This document shows positions 34,637 to 43,519 of a stretch of 64,000 nucleotides of DNA, piece after piece. This DNA is from JAIQFL01 sp035295745 (GTDB lineage Bacteria > Acidobacteriota > Terriglobia > Bryobacterales > Bryobacteraceae), in assembly GCA_035295745.1 (NCBI GenBank), contig DATGIL010000084.1, forward strand, positions 1 through 64,000, in the 5' to 3' direction. The stretch's first letter is position 1; each line of letters opens with the position of its first letter. Below the pieces are notes generated by a model. It was not told where the DNA came from and made no database searches. It saw only the letters and a program-made list of their open reading frames with translations. The position numbers were made by a program, and so were the translations under genes.

Positions 34637-35608
34637 ATGATCTGGCGCCCACTACTTCTTTTGGCTGCGTTCTTACCTGCCTTCGCCGCACCCTGTGCCA
34701 CGGCGACCCCAGACTGCACCGAGTGGGTGGGGCTCGGCGCCAAGGGGGCCCGGTCGCTGGTCTATCGCACCTATGCGCTCGACAAGCGAAATGAATCGAT
34801 CACTCGCGCGGTGATTATGGTCCACGGAGCGGGCCGCGATGCCGATAACTACTTCCGGACCGCGCTGGCGGCGGCCTTCCTCGGTGGAGCGCTGGACGAT
34901 ACCGTGGTCATCTCACCGCGCTTCGCGTCGAACGATGGGCGCACTTGCCGCGACACGCTGGCGTCCGACGAAATCAACTGGAGTTGCTCCGGCGATAGCT
35001 GGCGTTCGGGAGGCTTGTCTCTCGGTGGCGACGGCCTCAATTCGTACAATCTGATGGACGAAATCCTACGGAAGCTGGCTCGCAAGGGGACCTTTCCCAA
35101 CCTGAAGTCGATCGTGGTCGCGGGGCATTCGGCGGGAGGGCAGTTCGTGACCCGCTACGAGATGGCGAATCAGGTCCACGACGCGCTAGGCGTACCGGTC
35201 ACCTACGTCGTCTCGAATCCCTCGAGCTACGCTTACCTGGATCCGATCCGGCCCGCAGAACCGGATAAAACGAAGTGTCCGAATTTCGACCGTTGGCCGT
35301 ATGGACTGCAGGCGCGCACGGGCTACACCGCAAGACTTTCGGACGATCTCCTGAAGAAGCAATTGGCAGCGCGCCCGGTGGTCTACCTGCTAGGCGAACT
35401 CGATACGTTGCCGCTCGCGGGCTTCGACTCCTCTTGTTCGGCGATGGCGCAAGGCCCGTCACGATTGGCCCGCGGCCAGGCATTTGCCAGCTACATCGAG
35501 AAGAAATACGGCGCGCAGCACAAAGTCGCGGTGGTTCCCATGTGCGGCCACAATGCTCGCTGCATGTTTACCGCGGATCCGGCACTGGCGGTTCTATTCC
35601 CGAAGTAG
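34637..35608 (+). CDS. Secreted alpha/beta-hydrolase
   Basis: 323 residues with a signal peptide (MIWRPLLLLAAFLPAFA). It shows the oxyanion-side HGAG turn (VIMVHGAGRDADNY), the nucleophile elbow GHSAGGQ, a probable acid in LLGELDTLP, and a probable base in MCGHNARCMF. Paired cysteines suggest disulfides. The substrate is unknown. AGGA lies upstream of the chosen ATG, and the gene follows the TIGR03437 protein by 46 bp on the same strand. Confidence 0.85.
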   Translation: MIWRPLLLLAAFLPAFAAPCATATPDCTEWVGLGAKGARSLVYRTYALDKRNESITRAVIMVHGAGRDADNYFRTALAAAFLGGALDDTVVISPRFASNDGRTCRDTLASDEINWSCSGDSWRSGGLSLGGDGLNSYNLMDEILRKLARKGTFPNLKSIVVAGHSAGGQFVTRYEMANQVHDALGVPVTYVVSNPSSYAYLDPIRPAEPDKTKCPNFDRWPYGLQARTGYTARLSDDLLKKQLAARPVVYLLGELDTLPLAGFDSSCSAMAQGPSRLARGQAFASYIEKKYGAQHKVAVVPMCGHNARCMFTADPALAVLFPK

Positions 35609-35632
35609 CCCTGCGGAACAAGGTCGAAGATC

Positions 35633-36270
35633 GCTTGCTGACGCGCGCGGCTCGCAAGCGCGCGTATCGCGCGAGCGTATTTGGGTAGCTTACGAGCCGC
35701 GACCGTAAGGGAGCGTTGCCGCCACGCCGCTAATGCAGTCAAGACCGCTTGCTCACGCGCGCGGCTCGCAAGCGCACGTCTTGCGCGAGCGGATTTGGGT
35801 AGCTTACGAGCCGCGACCGTGAGAGGGAAGGTTGCCGCCACGCCGCTAATGCAGTCAAGACCGCTTGCTCACGCACGCGGCTCGCAGGCGCACGTATCGC
35901 GCGAACATATTTGGGTACTTACGAGCCGCGACCGTGAGGGAGCGTTGCCGCCACGCCGCTAATGCAGTCAAGACCGCTTGCTCACGCGCGCGGCTCGCAG
36001 GCGCACGTATCGCGCGAACATATTTGGGTAGCTTACGAGCCGCGACCGTGAGTGTGAGGGAGCGTTGCCGCCACGCCGCTAAAGCAGGCAAGACCGCTTG
36101 CTTACGCGCGCGGCTCGCAAGCACACGTCTTGCGCGAATGTATTTGCGTAGCTTACGAGCCGCGACCGTGAGGGAGCGTTGCCGCCACGCCGCTAAAGCA
36201 GTCAAGGCCGCTTGCTTACGCGGGCGGCACGTTAGTGTCTTGCTTGCGATCGTGGCGCGCGCGATTCGCG
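35633..36270 (+). repeat. Tandem array of five ~115-bp units plus a decayed sixth
   Basis: Units start with GCTTGCT at 35633, 35747, 35863, 35976, 36096 and 36210, with lengths 114, 116, 113, 120 and 114. Each contains CGCGCGGCTCGCA, a variable GCGCGAnC segment, TATTTGGGTAGC, TTACGAGCCGCGACCGT, GAGGGAGCG and TTGCCGCCACGCCGCTAA. The last unit decays after ~60 bases. The array lies between convergent genes (hydrolase and yjbQ). Long open frames cross it on both strands only because the unit length is often divisible by three. Confidence 0.95.
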
Positions 36271-36271
36271 A

Positions 36272-36712
36272 TCATGTAGAGGAGCCGATCAGGTGAAGCA
36301 GCACCGACCGCCGGTGCGGCGAAGCGCGATGCTCGAAGACATACACACCTTGCCAGGTGCCGAGCGCCATGCGCGACTGCTGCACCGGAATCGAAAGCTG
36401 CGTCAGCGTCAGAGCGGTGCGGATGTGGGCGGGCATGTCGTCAGCCCCTTCGACGGTGTGGCGGTAGAGCCGGTCATCCTCGGGAGCGATCCTTCCAAAA
36501 AACGTGTTCAGATCCTGCACCACGTCGGGATCGGCGTTCTCTTGAATCAGCAGCGACGCCGAGGTGTGCTGGATGAACACCGTCAACAGCCCTTCGCGGA
36601 CCTCGCAAGTGCCCACCCATCGCGCGATCTGGTCGGTGATCTCGTAGAGCCCTTTGCCGCGAGTCGCCACCTGCAAGCGATGCGAAAACTGACCGAGAGT
36701 CCCGCTACTCAA
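36272..36712 (-). CDS. yjbQ: YjbQ-family secondary thiamine-phosphate synthase-like protein
   Basis: 146 residues (UPF0047/YjbQ; usual length ~135-140). The family core is clear: FSHRLQVATRGKGLYEITDQI, TVFIQHTSASLLIQENADPDVVQDL, YRHTVEGADDMPAHIRTALT, and GTWQGVYVFEHR. No ATG precedes the domain closely. A TTG at 36712 gives the right N-terminus and overlaps the glmS stop (TTGAGTAG), suggesting coupling to glmS. Members can complement thiamine-phosphate synthase weakly; the physiological role is unclear. The gene ends two bases beyond the repeat array. Confidence 0.88.
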   Translation of the reverse strand: MSSGTLGQFSHRLQVATRGKGLYEITDQIARWVGTCEVREGLLTVFIQHTSASLLIQENADPDVVQDLNTFFGRIAPEDDRLYRHTVEGADDMPAHIRTALTLTQLSIPVQQSRMALGTWQGVYVFEHRASPHRRSVLLHLIGSST

Positions 36713-38558
36713 CGGTGACGCTCTTGGCCAGATTGCGCGGTTGATCGACGTCGCAACCACGGCGCACCGCGATATGATACGCCAGCAACTGCAGCGGCAC
36801 GATCGACAGAATCGGCGTAAGCAGTTCGGTGGTGTGGGGAACCTCCATCACATAGTCGGCAACCTTGCTGACCTCTTCGTCCCCTTGCGTCGCGACCGCC
36901 AGGACGATGCCTTCGCGGGCCTTCACCTCCTGGATGTTCGACAGCGTCTTCTCGTAAAGCAGCCGGCTGTCCTCGCTACCAGGATCGCGCGTGGCCAGCA
37001 CCACCACGGGCAGATTTTCGTCGATCAGCGCGTTGGGTCCGTGCTTCATTTCACCCGCCGGATACCCCTCGGCATGAATGTAGGAGATCTCCTTAAGCTT
37101 CAAGGCGCCTTCGAGCGCAATCGGGAACTGCACGCCGCGCCCCAGGAACAACGCATCTTTGGCATGGTGCAGGTGCCCGGCGATCGACTTGTATAGGGCG
37201 TCGTTCGACAGCACTGTTTCCAGCTTACCGGGCAGACGCAGCAACTCCTGCACCAGGCAGCGCGAAGTGCTCTCGGAGAGTTCACCGTTGGCCTGCCCAA
37301 GATTCATCGCCAGGATGAAGAGGGCGGTCAACTGGCACGTGAAAGCTTTGGTAGATGCCACGCCAATCTCGGGGCCAGCGTGAGTATAGATCGTTCCCGC
37401 CGCCTCACGGGTGACCATCGAGCCCACAACATTGCAGATGGCGAGTGTTTTGGAGCCTTTCTGCTTGGCCTCGCGTTGCGCCGCCAGCGTGTCGGCCGTC
37501 TCGCCCGATTGCGAGATCACCACGGTGAGCGTGTCCGGCGCCACGATGGGATCGCGATACCGGAACTCGCTGCCGTAGTCCACTTCCGCGGGGATGCGAG
37601 CCAGTTTCTCGATCATGAACTTGCCCACCAGCGCCGCGTGCCAACTGGTGCCGCAGGCGATGATCTTCACCTGCTTGAATCGCGCGAACTCGGCCGGCGC
37701 GATGTCCATCTCGTCCAGAAAAATGCGTCCGGTCTCCTGCCCCACGCGGCCTAAGGTGGTGTCGCGAATGGCGCGCGGCTGTTCGAAGATCTCCTTCAGC
37801 ATGAAATGCTGATAGCCGCCCTTCTCCGCCTCGATGGGATTCCACAGGATGTGCGAAACCTGCCGGCGCACCACACGGCCTTCGAAATCGCTCAGCCGCA
37901 CTCCATCGCGAGTCAGAATCGCCATGTCCCCGTCGGCCAGAAAGAACATGTCCTGCGTGTGCGTAAGTATCGCGGGCACGTCCGACGCCACGAAGTACTC
38001 GCCGTCGCCGATGCCAATCACCACCGGCGGCCCGGAGCGCGCCGCGACGATTTTCTGCGGGTCGGAGCGCGAAATCACCGCCAGCGCGAACACTCCGGAA
38101 AGTTCCTTCACCGCAGCTCGCACGGCCTCTTCCAGATTGCCTTTGAAGTGCTTCTCCACCAGGTGGGCAATCACTTCGGTGTCGGTCTCAGTCGTGAAGA
38201 CGTGGCCCTCCGTACGCAGGGTGTGCTTGAGGCTCAGGTAGTTCTCGACAATCCCGTTGTGCACCACCACGATGTCGCCGCGACAGTCGCGGTGCGGGTG
38301 GGCATTTTCTTCGGTAGGACGCCCGTGAGTCGCCCAGCGCGTGTGGCCGATGCCAAAACTTCCGTCCACCGGATTGAGCCGGACGGCTTCTTCCAGATTG
38401 CGCAGCTTACCCTTGGCGCGCCGCACTTCCAGTTGATCGCCATCGCAGAAAACGGCAAGTCCTGCCGAGTCGTAACCGCGATACTCCAGTCGCTTCAGTC
38501 CTTCCAGAATGATGGGAACGGCGCGATTCGGTCCAATGTATCCGACGATTCCACACAT
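36705..38558 (-). CDS. glmS: Glutamine-fructose-6-phosphate aminotransferase (isomerising)
   Basis: 617 residues, full length. The N-terminal Ntn glutaminase begins MCGIVGYIG with catalytic Cys2 exposed after Met removal. The C-terminal half has two SIS domains (CGTSWHAALVGKFMIEKL, SQSGETADTLAA, LGRGVQFPIALEGALKLKEISYIHAEGYPAGEMKHGP) and ends PRNLAKSVTVE, as the family does. It makes glucosamine-6-phosphate, feeding the UDP-GlcNAc used by the dcw cluster nearby. A perfect TATAAT ends six bases before the ATG with no Shine-Dalgarno site. Confidence 0.97.
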   Translation of the reverse strand: MCGIVGYIGPNRAVPIILEGLKRLEYRGYDSAGLAVFCDGDQLEVRRAKGKLRNLEEAVRLNPVDGSFGIGHTRWATHGRPTEENAHPHRDCRGDIVVVHNGIVENYLSLKHTLRTEGHVFTTETDTEVIAHLVEKHFKGNLEEAVRAAVKELSGVFALAVISRSDPQKIVAARSGPPVVIGIGDGEYFVASDVPAILTHTQDMFFLADGDMAILTRDGVRLSDFEGRVVRRQVSHILWNPIEAEKGGYQHFMLKEIFEQPRAIRDTTLGRVGQETGRIFLDEMDIAPAEFARFKQVKIIACGTSWHAALVGKFMIEKLARIPAEVDYGSEFRYRDPIVAPDTLTVVISQSGETADTLAAQREAKQKGSKTLAICNVVGSMVTREAAGTIYTHAGPEIGVASTKAFTCQLTALFILAMNLGQANGELSESTSRCLVQELLRLPGKLETVLSNDALYKSIAGHLHHAKDALFLGRGVQFPIALEGALKLKEISYIHAEGYPAGEMKHGPNALIDENLPVVVLATRDPGSEDSRLLYEKTLSNIQEVKAREGIVLAVATQGDEEVSKVADYVMEVPHTTELLTPILSIVPLQLLAYHIAVRRGCDVDQPRNLAKSVTVE

Positions 38559-38564
38559 TTCATC

Positions 38565-38570
38565 ATTATA
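38565..38570 (-). promoter_or_regulatory. TATAAT -10 box immediately before glmS
   Basis: On the minus strand TATAAT is followed by GATGAA and then ATG. Transcription should then start at or next to the A of the start codon, giving a leaderless glmS mRNA. No good -35 hexamer is seen at the usual distance. Confidence 0.5.
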
Positions 38571-38643
38571 ATGGGCGGGAAAAAGACGGTCCGTACAAAT
38601 CTGCTCACCAGTAGTACGAATAGGACGCGGCTGGGCGGAAGGG

Positions 38644-38889
38644 TCAGTCGAGCAGTTCGATCTGGTACTCCTCGATTACCGGGTTGGCGAGCACCTCGTG
38701 AGCAATGGTTTCGATATCTCTCTGCGCCTGCTCGCGGCTCATGCCGTCGTCGATCGCAATCTCGAAGCACTTACCCTGGCGTACGTCCAGGATGCCGGGA
38801 TAGCCGAGCCCGTTCAAAGCGGATCGGACGGTCTGCCCCTGCGGGTCGAGAACGGTAGACTTGAGTGAAACCAAGACTCGGGCTTTCAT
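38644..38889 (-). CDS. purS: Phosphoribosylformylglycinamidine synthase subunit PurS
   Basis: 81 residues, normal for PurS. It starts MKARVLVSLKSTVLDPQGQTV and contains LGYPGILDVRQGKCFEI, the standard PurS strands, and VLANPVIEEYQIEL at the C-terminus. PurS bridges PurQ and PurL in the fourth step of purine synthesis. Neither purQ nor purL is adjacent; the next gene downstream on the strand is glmS (85 bp), another glutamine amidotransferase gene. Confidence 0.92.
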   Translation of the reverse strand: MKARVLVSLKSTVLDPQGQTVRSALNGLGYPGILDVRQGKCFEIAIDDGMSREQAQRDIETIAHEVLANPVIEEYQIELLD

Positions 38890-39195
38890 CGGAAATTCGA
38901 TTATCGCACGACCAAACTGGAGCGAAATTGCCCCATAGATGGCGTAATGCGCATGGCCGATTTCCCTTCTGCATTTTGGGCTTGGAGGGCTTGGTGGGCT
39001 GCAAAAAAGCTTGGGCCTTGGCGCCGCCCCGTAGAGCAGGGACCGGCAGATCCGGAAATGCTGAACCTTCTACTCCGGCATCCGCCGGACGCCGCCGATC
39101 GAGTTAGTAAGTCCGTAATAAACAAAAGTGACACCGGAGCAATATCCCGGTGCCACGAATTATCGCCGATCCGATTGATAGCTTCCCGCGAGAAA
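38890..39195. other. Intergenic region upstream of purS, with a terminator
   Basis: About 306 bases. It contains the terminator of the PEP-CTERM gene (39114-39155) and should contain the purS promoter, which I cannot pinpoint. Confidence 0.4.
39114..39155 (-). terminator. Intrinsic terminator after the PEP-CTERM gene
   Basis: On the minus strand a 9-bp stem (TGGCACCGG/CCGGTGTCA, one mismatch) with a nine-base loop is followed by CTTTTGTTTATT. Confidence 0.75.
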
Positions 39196-39939
39196 CTAAC
39201 TTCTTGATACAACGGCCGTGGCATGAACACGGCGCCGTCGCAGCAGCAGGCTCAGTCCGACCAGCGCGAGACCTGCCGTCGCATAACTGGCGGGCTCCGG
39301 AGCAGCCAGGGCGTGTCCGGGAAGAAGCTGGACTACGACATCCTGGGCTCCGACCTCATCCAGCGCCGCGAGATTCGCGGCCATTGGACCCTGGCCATTC
39401 AGCGACGAAAGATAAGTCTGTGCCAAGGTCAAAGCGGGCGCATCCTGGGGGTTTCGGAATGAGATATTCCCCGAACTCACGTTCAGCGGATTGGCCGGCA
39501 GTTCGCGCACAATCTCCCAGGTCGCGATCTGCAGGGCGCTGGCATGCTCGGCATCGAGAGGTGCTCCGAATGTCGGGTAATAACGTCCGAACAACTCATC
39601 CAGAAGAGCTGCCTTCGCGGCCCCCATGCCGCCGATATTGGTCGTACCTTGATCGAGAGGAACAAGATTGTATGTGTAGGTGCTGCCACCGGACACGAAT
39701 TCTCGCGGTTCAATACAGAAAGCGACGAACGTAGCGGCCAGGCCCGAGTATGTGGCCCCGGTCTGTGTAAAGGTGAACTCACCGGTGGTCGTATCAACCC
39801 ATCCCGGATTCGTCGGGTCATTCACAATGAATCGCTGAATGGCCTCCGAACTTACCTCTCCGTTGAACAGGGCGATGATTGTCGTGGCGTGGGCGTTGGC
39901 TCCAGCCAAGGCTAACGCGATTAGAAACGTGCTCTTCAC
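39196..39939 (-). CDS. PEP-CTERM sorting-domain secreted protein
   Basis: 247 residues. A signal peptide (MKSTFLIALALAGANAHA) and a beta-rich mature region containing 'SALQIATWEIV' (seen in many PEP-CTERM proteins) are followed by the sorting tail: APEPASY, a hydrophobic helix (ATAGLALVGLSLLL) and RRRR. This is the substrate signature of an exosortase/EpsH system, which must be encoded elsewhere. Its role is probably extracellular or matrix-related. Confidence 0.9.
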   Translation of the reverse strand: MKSTFLIALALAGANAHATTIIALFNGEVSSEAIQRFIVNDPTNPGWVDTTTGEFTFTQTGATYSGLAATFVAFCIEPREFVSGGSTYTYNLVPLDQGTTNIGGMGAAKAALLDELFGRYYPTFGAPLDAEHASALQIATWEIVRELPANPLNVSSGNISFRNPQDAPALTLAQTYLSSLNGQGPMAANLAALDEVGAQDVVVQLLPGHALAAPEPASYATAGLALVGLSLLLRRRRVHATAVVSRS

Positions 39940-40058
39940 GACTTAAACATAGCGGGTCGCTTAGCGGAGAGGGATTAGTAACCGTACCTGCTAACTCACA
40001 GTACGGTCGTAACTGGAGGACGGGTATCCCGTATAACTTTGGTGGGGATGGATATGCT

Positions 40059-40090
40059 GCCCCAGCCCCCAACCTGCGGGGAACTGGGGC
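40059..40090 (-). terminator. GC-rich hairpin after ftsZ
   Basis: Stem GCCCCAG/CTGGGGC with an inner CCCC/GGGG stem begins nine bases after the ftsZ stop. There is no U-tract, so terminator or 3'-end stabiliser are both possible. Confidence 0.5.
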
Positions 40091-40098
40091 TAGGGTGT

Positions 40099-41358
40099 TT
40101 AGTTCAACAATCTGCCCTGCCGAAGATAGGCCGGCGTGTCCAGGTCATCCATATCGAGGATCGGTTCGGGATCTTCCACCTGGACCGGTTCCGGCTCCGC
40201 TTCCGGTTCCAATTGCAGGATCGGTTCCGGCTCGAAGAAAGGAGTCGGGGCAGGGGCGGGCGTCGGTTCGACTATCGGCGCGGGGGCTGGCGCGGGCGCG
40301 GGAGTGGGCTCCGGCGGCGCCTGGATGCGGATCTGTGGAGTTTCCCATCGATTCGCCGGCGACGCGATCTCGCCCTTGAATCCCGTTGCGATGACCGTGA
40401 CCTTGACCGTATCGGCCATCGATTCGTTGATGGTCACGCCAAAGTTGAGTTGCACGTCTTCGCACTCCGTGGCCTCGCGGATGATGGCGCAGGCAGCGTC
40501 GACATCGTGCAGCGCCAACCGGCTGGAGGCCGTGATGTTGATCAAGACGCCGCGAGCCCCTGCGATGCTGGTCTCTTCCAAGAGTGGGCAACTAATCGCC
40601 TGTTTCGCCGCGTCGGCAGCCGCCGTTTCGCCGCGTCCGATCGCCGCACCCATCATGGCGTAGCCCATGCCCACCATCGTGGCGCGAATGTCGGCAAAGT
40701 CGCGATTGATCAGGCCGGGCGTGATGATGATGTCGGTAATGCCCTGCACCGTCTGACGCAACACCTCGTCGGCGACCCGGAAGGACTCGCCGATGCTGGT
40801 GCCGCGCGGGACGAGCGACAACAACCGGTCATTGGGGATCGCGATTACCGAATCGACTGTGGCGGCCAGTTGGGCGAGGCCCAGTTCCGCCGCTTTCCTG
40901 CGCCGCGACCCTTCGAAGGTGAATGGCTTCGTGACCACAGCCACGACGAGCGCGTCCAACTCTCGGGCCAGGGACGCCACGACCGGAGCGGCGCCGGTAC
41001 CAGTACCGCCCCCGAGACCAGCCGTCACGAATACCATATCAGCGCCTTGCAGAATCTCGACAATGCTGTCGGTATTCTCCAGGGCCGCCTGACGCCCGAC
41101 ATCCGGATTCGAACCGGCGCCGAGCCCGTTCGTCACCTTGGTGCCCAGTTGCAGTTTGTTCGGGACGTTGCAGGCCGAGAGCGCCTGCAGGTCGGTGTTC
41201 ATGGCATAGAACTCGACGCCTTCCACGCCCTCCTGCACCATCCGGGAAACCGCGTTACATCCGCCACCGCCGATACCGATCACCTTGAATCGGGCGCCGG
41301 TGCGCTCTTCTTCCATCTCGTATTTCAAATCGTCCAGATTCGAATCGATCAACCCCAT
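40099..41358 (-). CDS. ftsZ: Cell division protein FtsZ
   Basis: 419 residues. Tubulin-like GTPase that forms the Z-ring. It shows GGGGCNAVSRM (nucleotide loop), the tubulin signature GGGTGTGAAPV, and the T7 synergy loop NRDFADIRATM. A long Pro/Glu/Ala-rich C-terminal linker (~residues 335-400) leads to the conserved tail DTPAYLRQGRLLN, which binds FtsA and other partners. It is the last gene of the dcw cluster, 144 bp after ftsA, with a hairpin repeat in the gap. Confidence 0.98.
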   Translation of the reverse strand: MGLIDSNLDDLKYEMEEERTGARFKVIGIGGGGCNAVSRMVQEGVEGVEFYAMNTDLQALSACNVPNKLQLGTKVTNGLGAGSNPDVGRQAALENTDSIVEILQGADMVFVTAGLGGGTGTGAAPVVASLARELDALVVAVVTKPFTFEGSRRRKAAELGLAQLAATVDSVIAIPNDRLLSLVPRGTSIGESFRVADEVLRQTVQGITDIIITPGLINRDFADIRATMVGMGYAMMGAAIGRGETAAADAAKQAISCPLLEETSIAGARGVLINITASSRLALHDVDAACAIIREATECEDVQLNFGVTINESMADTVKVTVIATGFKGEIASPANRWETPQIRIQAPPEPTPAPAPAPAPIVEPTPAPAPTPFFEPEPILQLEPEAEPEPVQVEDPEPILDMDDLDTPAYLRQGRLLN

Positions 41359-41444
41359 ACACTACCTCCCTTGCCACCAACGGATTGGACATGACCCTGC
41401 CGGCTGCGGACACTCATCCCATCTGCCCCAGATACTTGTACAGG

Positions 41445-41497
41445 GCCAAAAGCGCCGGCAGGAGTGCCGGCGCGGCAGACACGAGTGTCCGCGCCAC
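41445..41497 (-). repeat. Two-hairpin dispersed repeat, copy E, between ftsA and ftsZ
   Basis: Minus strand: GTGGCGC, stem GACA/TGTC around CTCG, linker GCCGCG, perfect stem CCGGCA/TGCCGG around CTCC, then CGCTTTTGGC. It starts six bases after the ftsA stop, within the transcribed spacer. Confidence 0.85.
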
Positions 41498-41502
41498 ATC
41501 TT

Positions 41503-42702
41503 TTACTTCAGAAGCTTTCCCAACCACCCGGCCGTTTCGCGCTGCTGCTCGTCCTGAGCCTTTAATTTCGCCGAATACATCGCCAAACCCGCTGCCGCTG
41601 CCCACTCCGGATCGTTCATGTGATCGGGCCAGTCTTGTATCCCGAACGCCAGACCGAAACGTGTCTGGCACCCCAGCTCCTGTTGGGCAACATCCAGAAG
41701 ATCCGGCAGGCGCGAGCCCGCGCCAGTCAGAAACATGCCACCGATCAGTGCACGGTCCATTCCCACCCTCGCCAACTCCGTGCGAATCAAGCGGAACAAC
41801 TCCCGCGCCCGCGCCTCGATAATCTGATTCACGAAGCGGCGCTGCGCCTGGCGAGCTTCGCGATTATCCGGCGTGGGCAATTCCACAATGGCGTTTTCCG
41901 TCGAACGTTCCGCGAGGGCTCCGCCGTATTCCATCTTCACCAGCTCGGCGTCTTCGTAACTGAGACAGAGACCTTGCGCCAGATCGCGAGTGAAGTGATC
42001 TCCACAGACACGGACCGCGGAAGCGAGATAAATCGAGTCACCGTAATACACCACCAATTCCGTGGAGTGCGCCCCGATGTCCACCACCGCGATACCTTCT
42101 CGCCGCTCCTCCGGCAGGACCGCCGCATAGCACGCGGCGAGAGCTTCGAAGATGGTCTCCTCTACCAACAGGTGCGCCTGATTCACGGCACCTACCAGCG
42201 AATTGTGCTCCTGAATCGAACCTGTCACTACGTGGACATTAATTTCGAGACGCGATGCCAGCATGCGGCGAGGATCGCGATGGCCCGGATGGTCGTCTAC
42301 CACAAAATCCTGCGGGAACATCTGCAGGATCATGCGGTCTTCCTGCAACTGCACGCGCGACGCCCGCTCTACCACTCGGTTTACATCGCGCTGCTCGACC
42401 TCCCGCACATGTCCCAACTCCACGACGCCGCGCCCATTCGCGCCGCGCAACGTGGGACCGCCCATACCCACCACCGCCGACCCAACCGAAACCCCCACCA
42501 TCGCCTCTGCTTCCCGCAGAGCCGCGAGCACGGATTCGGTGACCGCCTGTTGATCGGCAATCCTGCCCTTGTTCCACCCCTGAGAATCGACCGCCGAGTA
42601 GCCCAGAAAACGAATCCTTCGATCCTCCAACGCACAGATCACCATCCGCGTCTTGCGGCTGCCTGCGTCGAGACCGACTGCGTATACCGGTTTAACTGCC
42701 AT
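41503..42702 (-). CDS. ftsA: Cell division protein FtsA
   Basis: 399 residues. Actin-fold ATPase that anchors FtsZ to the membrane. It shows phosphate-1 YAVGLDAGSRKTRMVI, phosphate-2 IAVVDIGAHSTELVVY, and the adenosine motif GGMFLTGAGSRLPDL. The C-terminal amphipathic helix ends ETAGWLGKLLK, the membrane-targeting sequence. The segment around residues 80-150 holds the family's 1C domain. It begins five bases after the ftsQ stop. Confidence 0.95.
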   Translation of the reverse strand: MAVKPVYAVGLDAGSRKTRMVICALEDRRIRFLGYSAVDSQGWNKGRIADQQAVTESVLAALREAEAMVGVSVGSAVVGMGGPTLRGANGRGVVELGHVREVEQRDVNRVVERASRVQLQEDRMILQMFPQDFVVDDHPGHRDPRRMLASRLEINVHVVTGSIQEHNSLVGAVNQAHLLVEETIFEALAACYAAVLPEERREGIAVVDIGAHSTELVVYYGDSIYLASAVRVCGDHFTRDLAQGLCLSYEDAELVKMEYGGALAERSTENAIVELPTPDNREARQAQRRFVNQIIEARARELFRLIRTELARVGMDRALIGGMFLTGAGSRLPDLLDVAQQELGCQTRFGLAFGIQDWPDHMNDPEWAAAAGLAMYSAKLKAQDEQQRETAGWLGKLLK

Positions 42703-42707
42703 GCACC

Positions 42708-43475
42708 CTAATCCTCTGCCGTAATGCGGTCATCCAACCGCAAATCGAATCGTTTGGCGTTGGGTGAGTGTTTGAGGATGTCCGGATAGTGATTGAGAAA
42801 GTTCTGGTAGCGGCGGCCAAAATTGTTGTCACCCATGATCAACTCCACCGCGCGTTGCTCCACTTGCGCCACAATGCGAATATTGTCGGGATCGCTGGCA
42901 TCCACCTCCGACAGATCTTTCGCCAGATAGCCGAGGTCTTCCTGAACCCGAGCCATGCAGGCCACCCGTTCGCGGCGCTGCTCGTCAGTTTCGTCTTCCT
43001 TGACGCCGCTCAACACCGGAAAGGTGAATTGCGATTGCGGCGGCGGATCGAGCAGAATCCCCTTCGAGTCGATCAGCAGCACCCCGGAGTTGAAGAAAAC
43101 GAACGCCACCGGTGTCCGCTCTTTGATGCGCACGACCAGCCGATCGGGCCAGATGCGAGAGACCGAAGCGTCTTCCACCCAGTCGATGGCCAGCAATCGA
43201 CGCCGGCGTTCCCCTAACGGTACGGAGAATACGCTATGCCCGAAATCGGAAGAGAACACCCGCAGCACCTTGGTCCGTGAGGTGTAGTTCATGCCCAGGA
43301 TCGTAAGAGCATCTTTGTGATCGCGCGACAAAACGAACTGCGGGTCAGTGAGCGCGAACAGGCGCACTTTCAGCCCTGCCATGGCTGACGAAACGAACAC
43401 CGCCGTGAACACAATGACCCCGAGCCATACCCGCCACCGGAACTTCGGCGGCGCCTTCCTGGATTCCCTTGCCAT
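42708..43475 (-). CDS. ftsQ: Cell division protein FtsQ
   Basis: 255 residues. A short basic N-terminus, one membrane span (WLGVIVFTAVFVSSAMAGL), then a POTRA domain and an FtsQ/DivIB beta-domain (LLAIDWVEDASVSRIWPDRLVVRIKERTPVAFV). Its place between murC and ftsA is standard. It links cytoplasmic and periplasmic division proteins together with FtsL. Confidence 0.92.
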   Translation of the reverse strand: MARESRKAPPKFRWRVWLGVIVFTAVFVSSAMAGLKVRLFALTDPQFVLSRDHKDALTILGMNYTSRTKVLRVFSSDFGHSVFSVPLGERRRRLLAIDWVEDASVSRIWPDRLVVRIKERTPVAFVFFNSGVLLIDSKGILLDPPPQSQFTFPVLSGVKEDETDEQRRERVACMARVQEDLGYLAKDLSEVDASDPDNIRIVAQVEQRAVELIMGDNNFGRRYQNFLNHYPDILKHSPNAKRFDLRLDDRITAED

Positions 43476-43519
43476 AACTAACCAACTTCCCCCGTCTTCG
43501 ATTCCGCGCTCCCCAACGC

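Noticed and set aside
35633..36270. Tandem array as a CRISPR
   Set aside because: Units are ~115 bp, similar over their whole length, with no short repeat/unique spacer alternation and no cas genes nearby.
35491..36296. Open frames on both strands across the tandem array
   Set aside because: They merely track repeats whose length is near a multiple of three; the peptides are Arg/Ala-rich repeats with no start signals.
40039..41394. 451-codon open frame opposite ftsZ
   Set aside because: Antisense shadow of a certain gene in GC-rich DNA; composition is Arg/His-rich and has no family resemblance.
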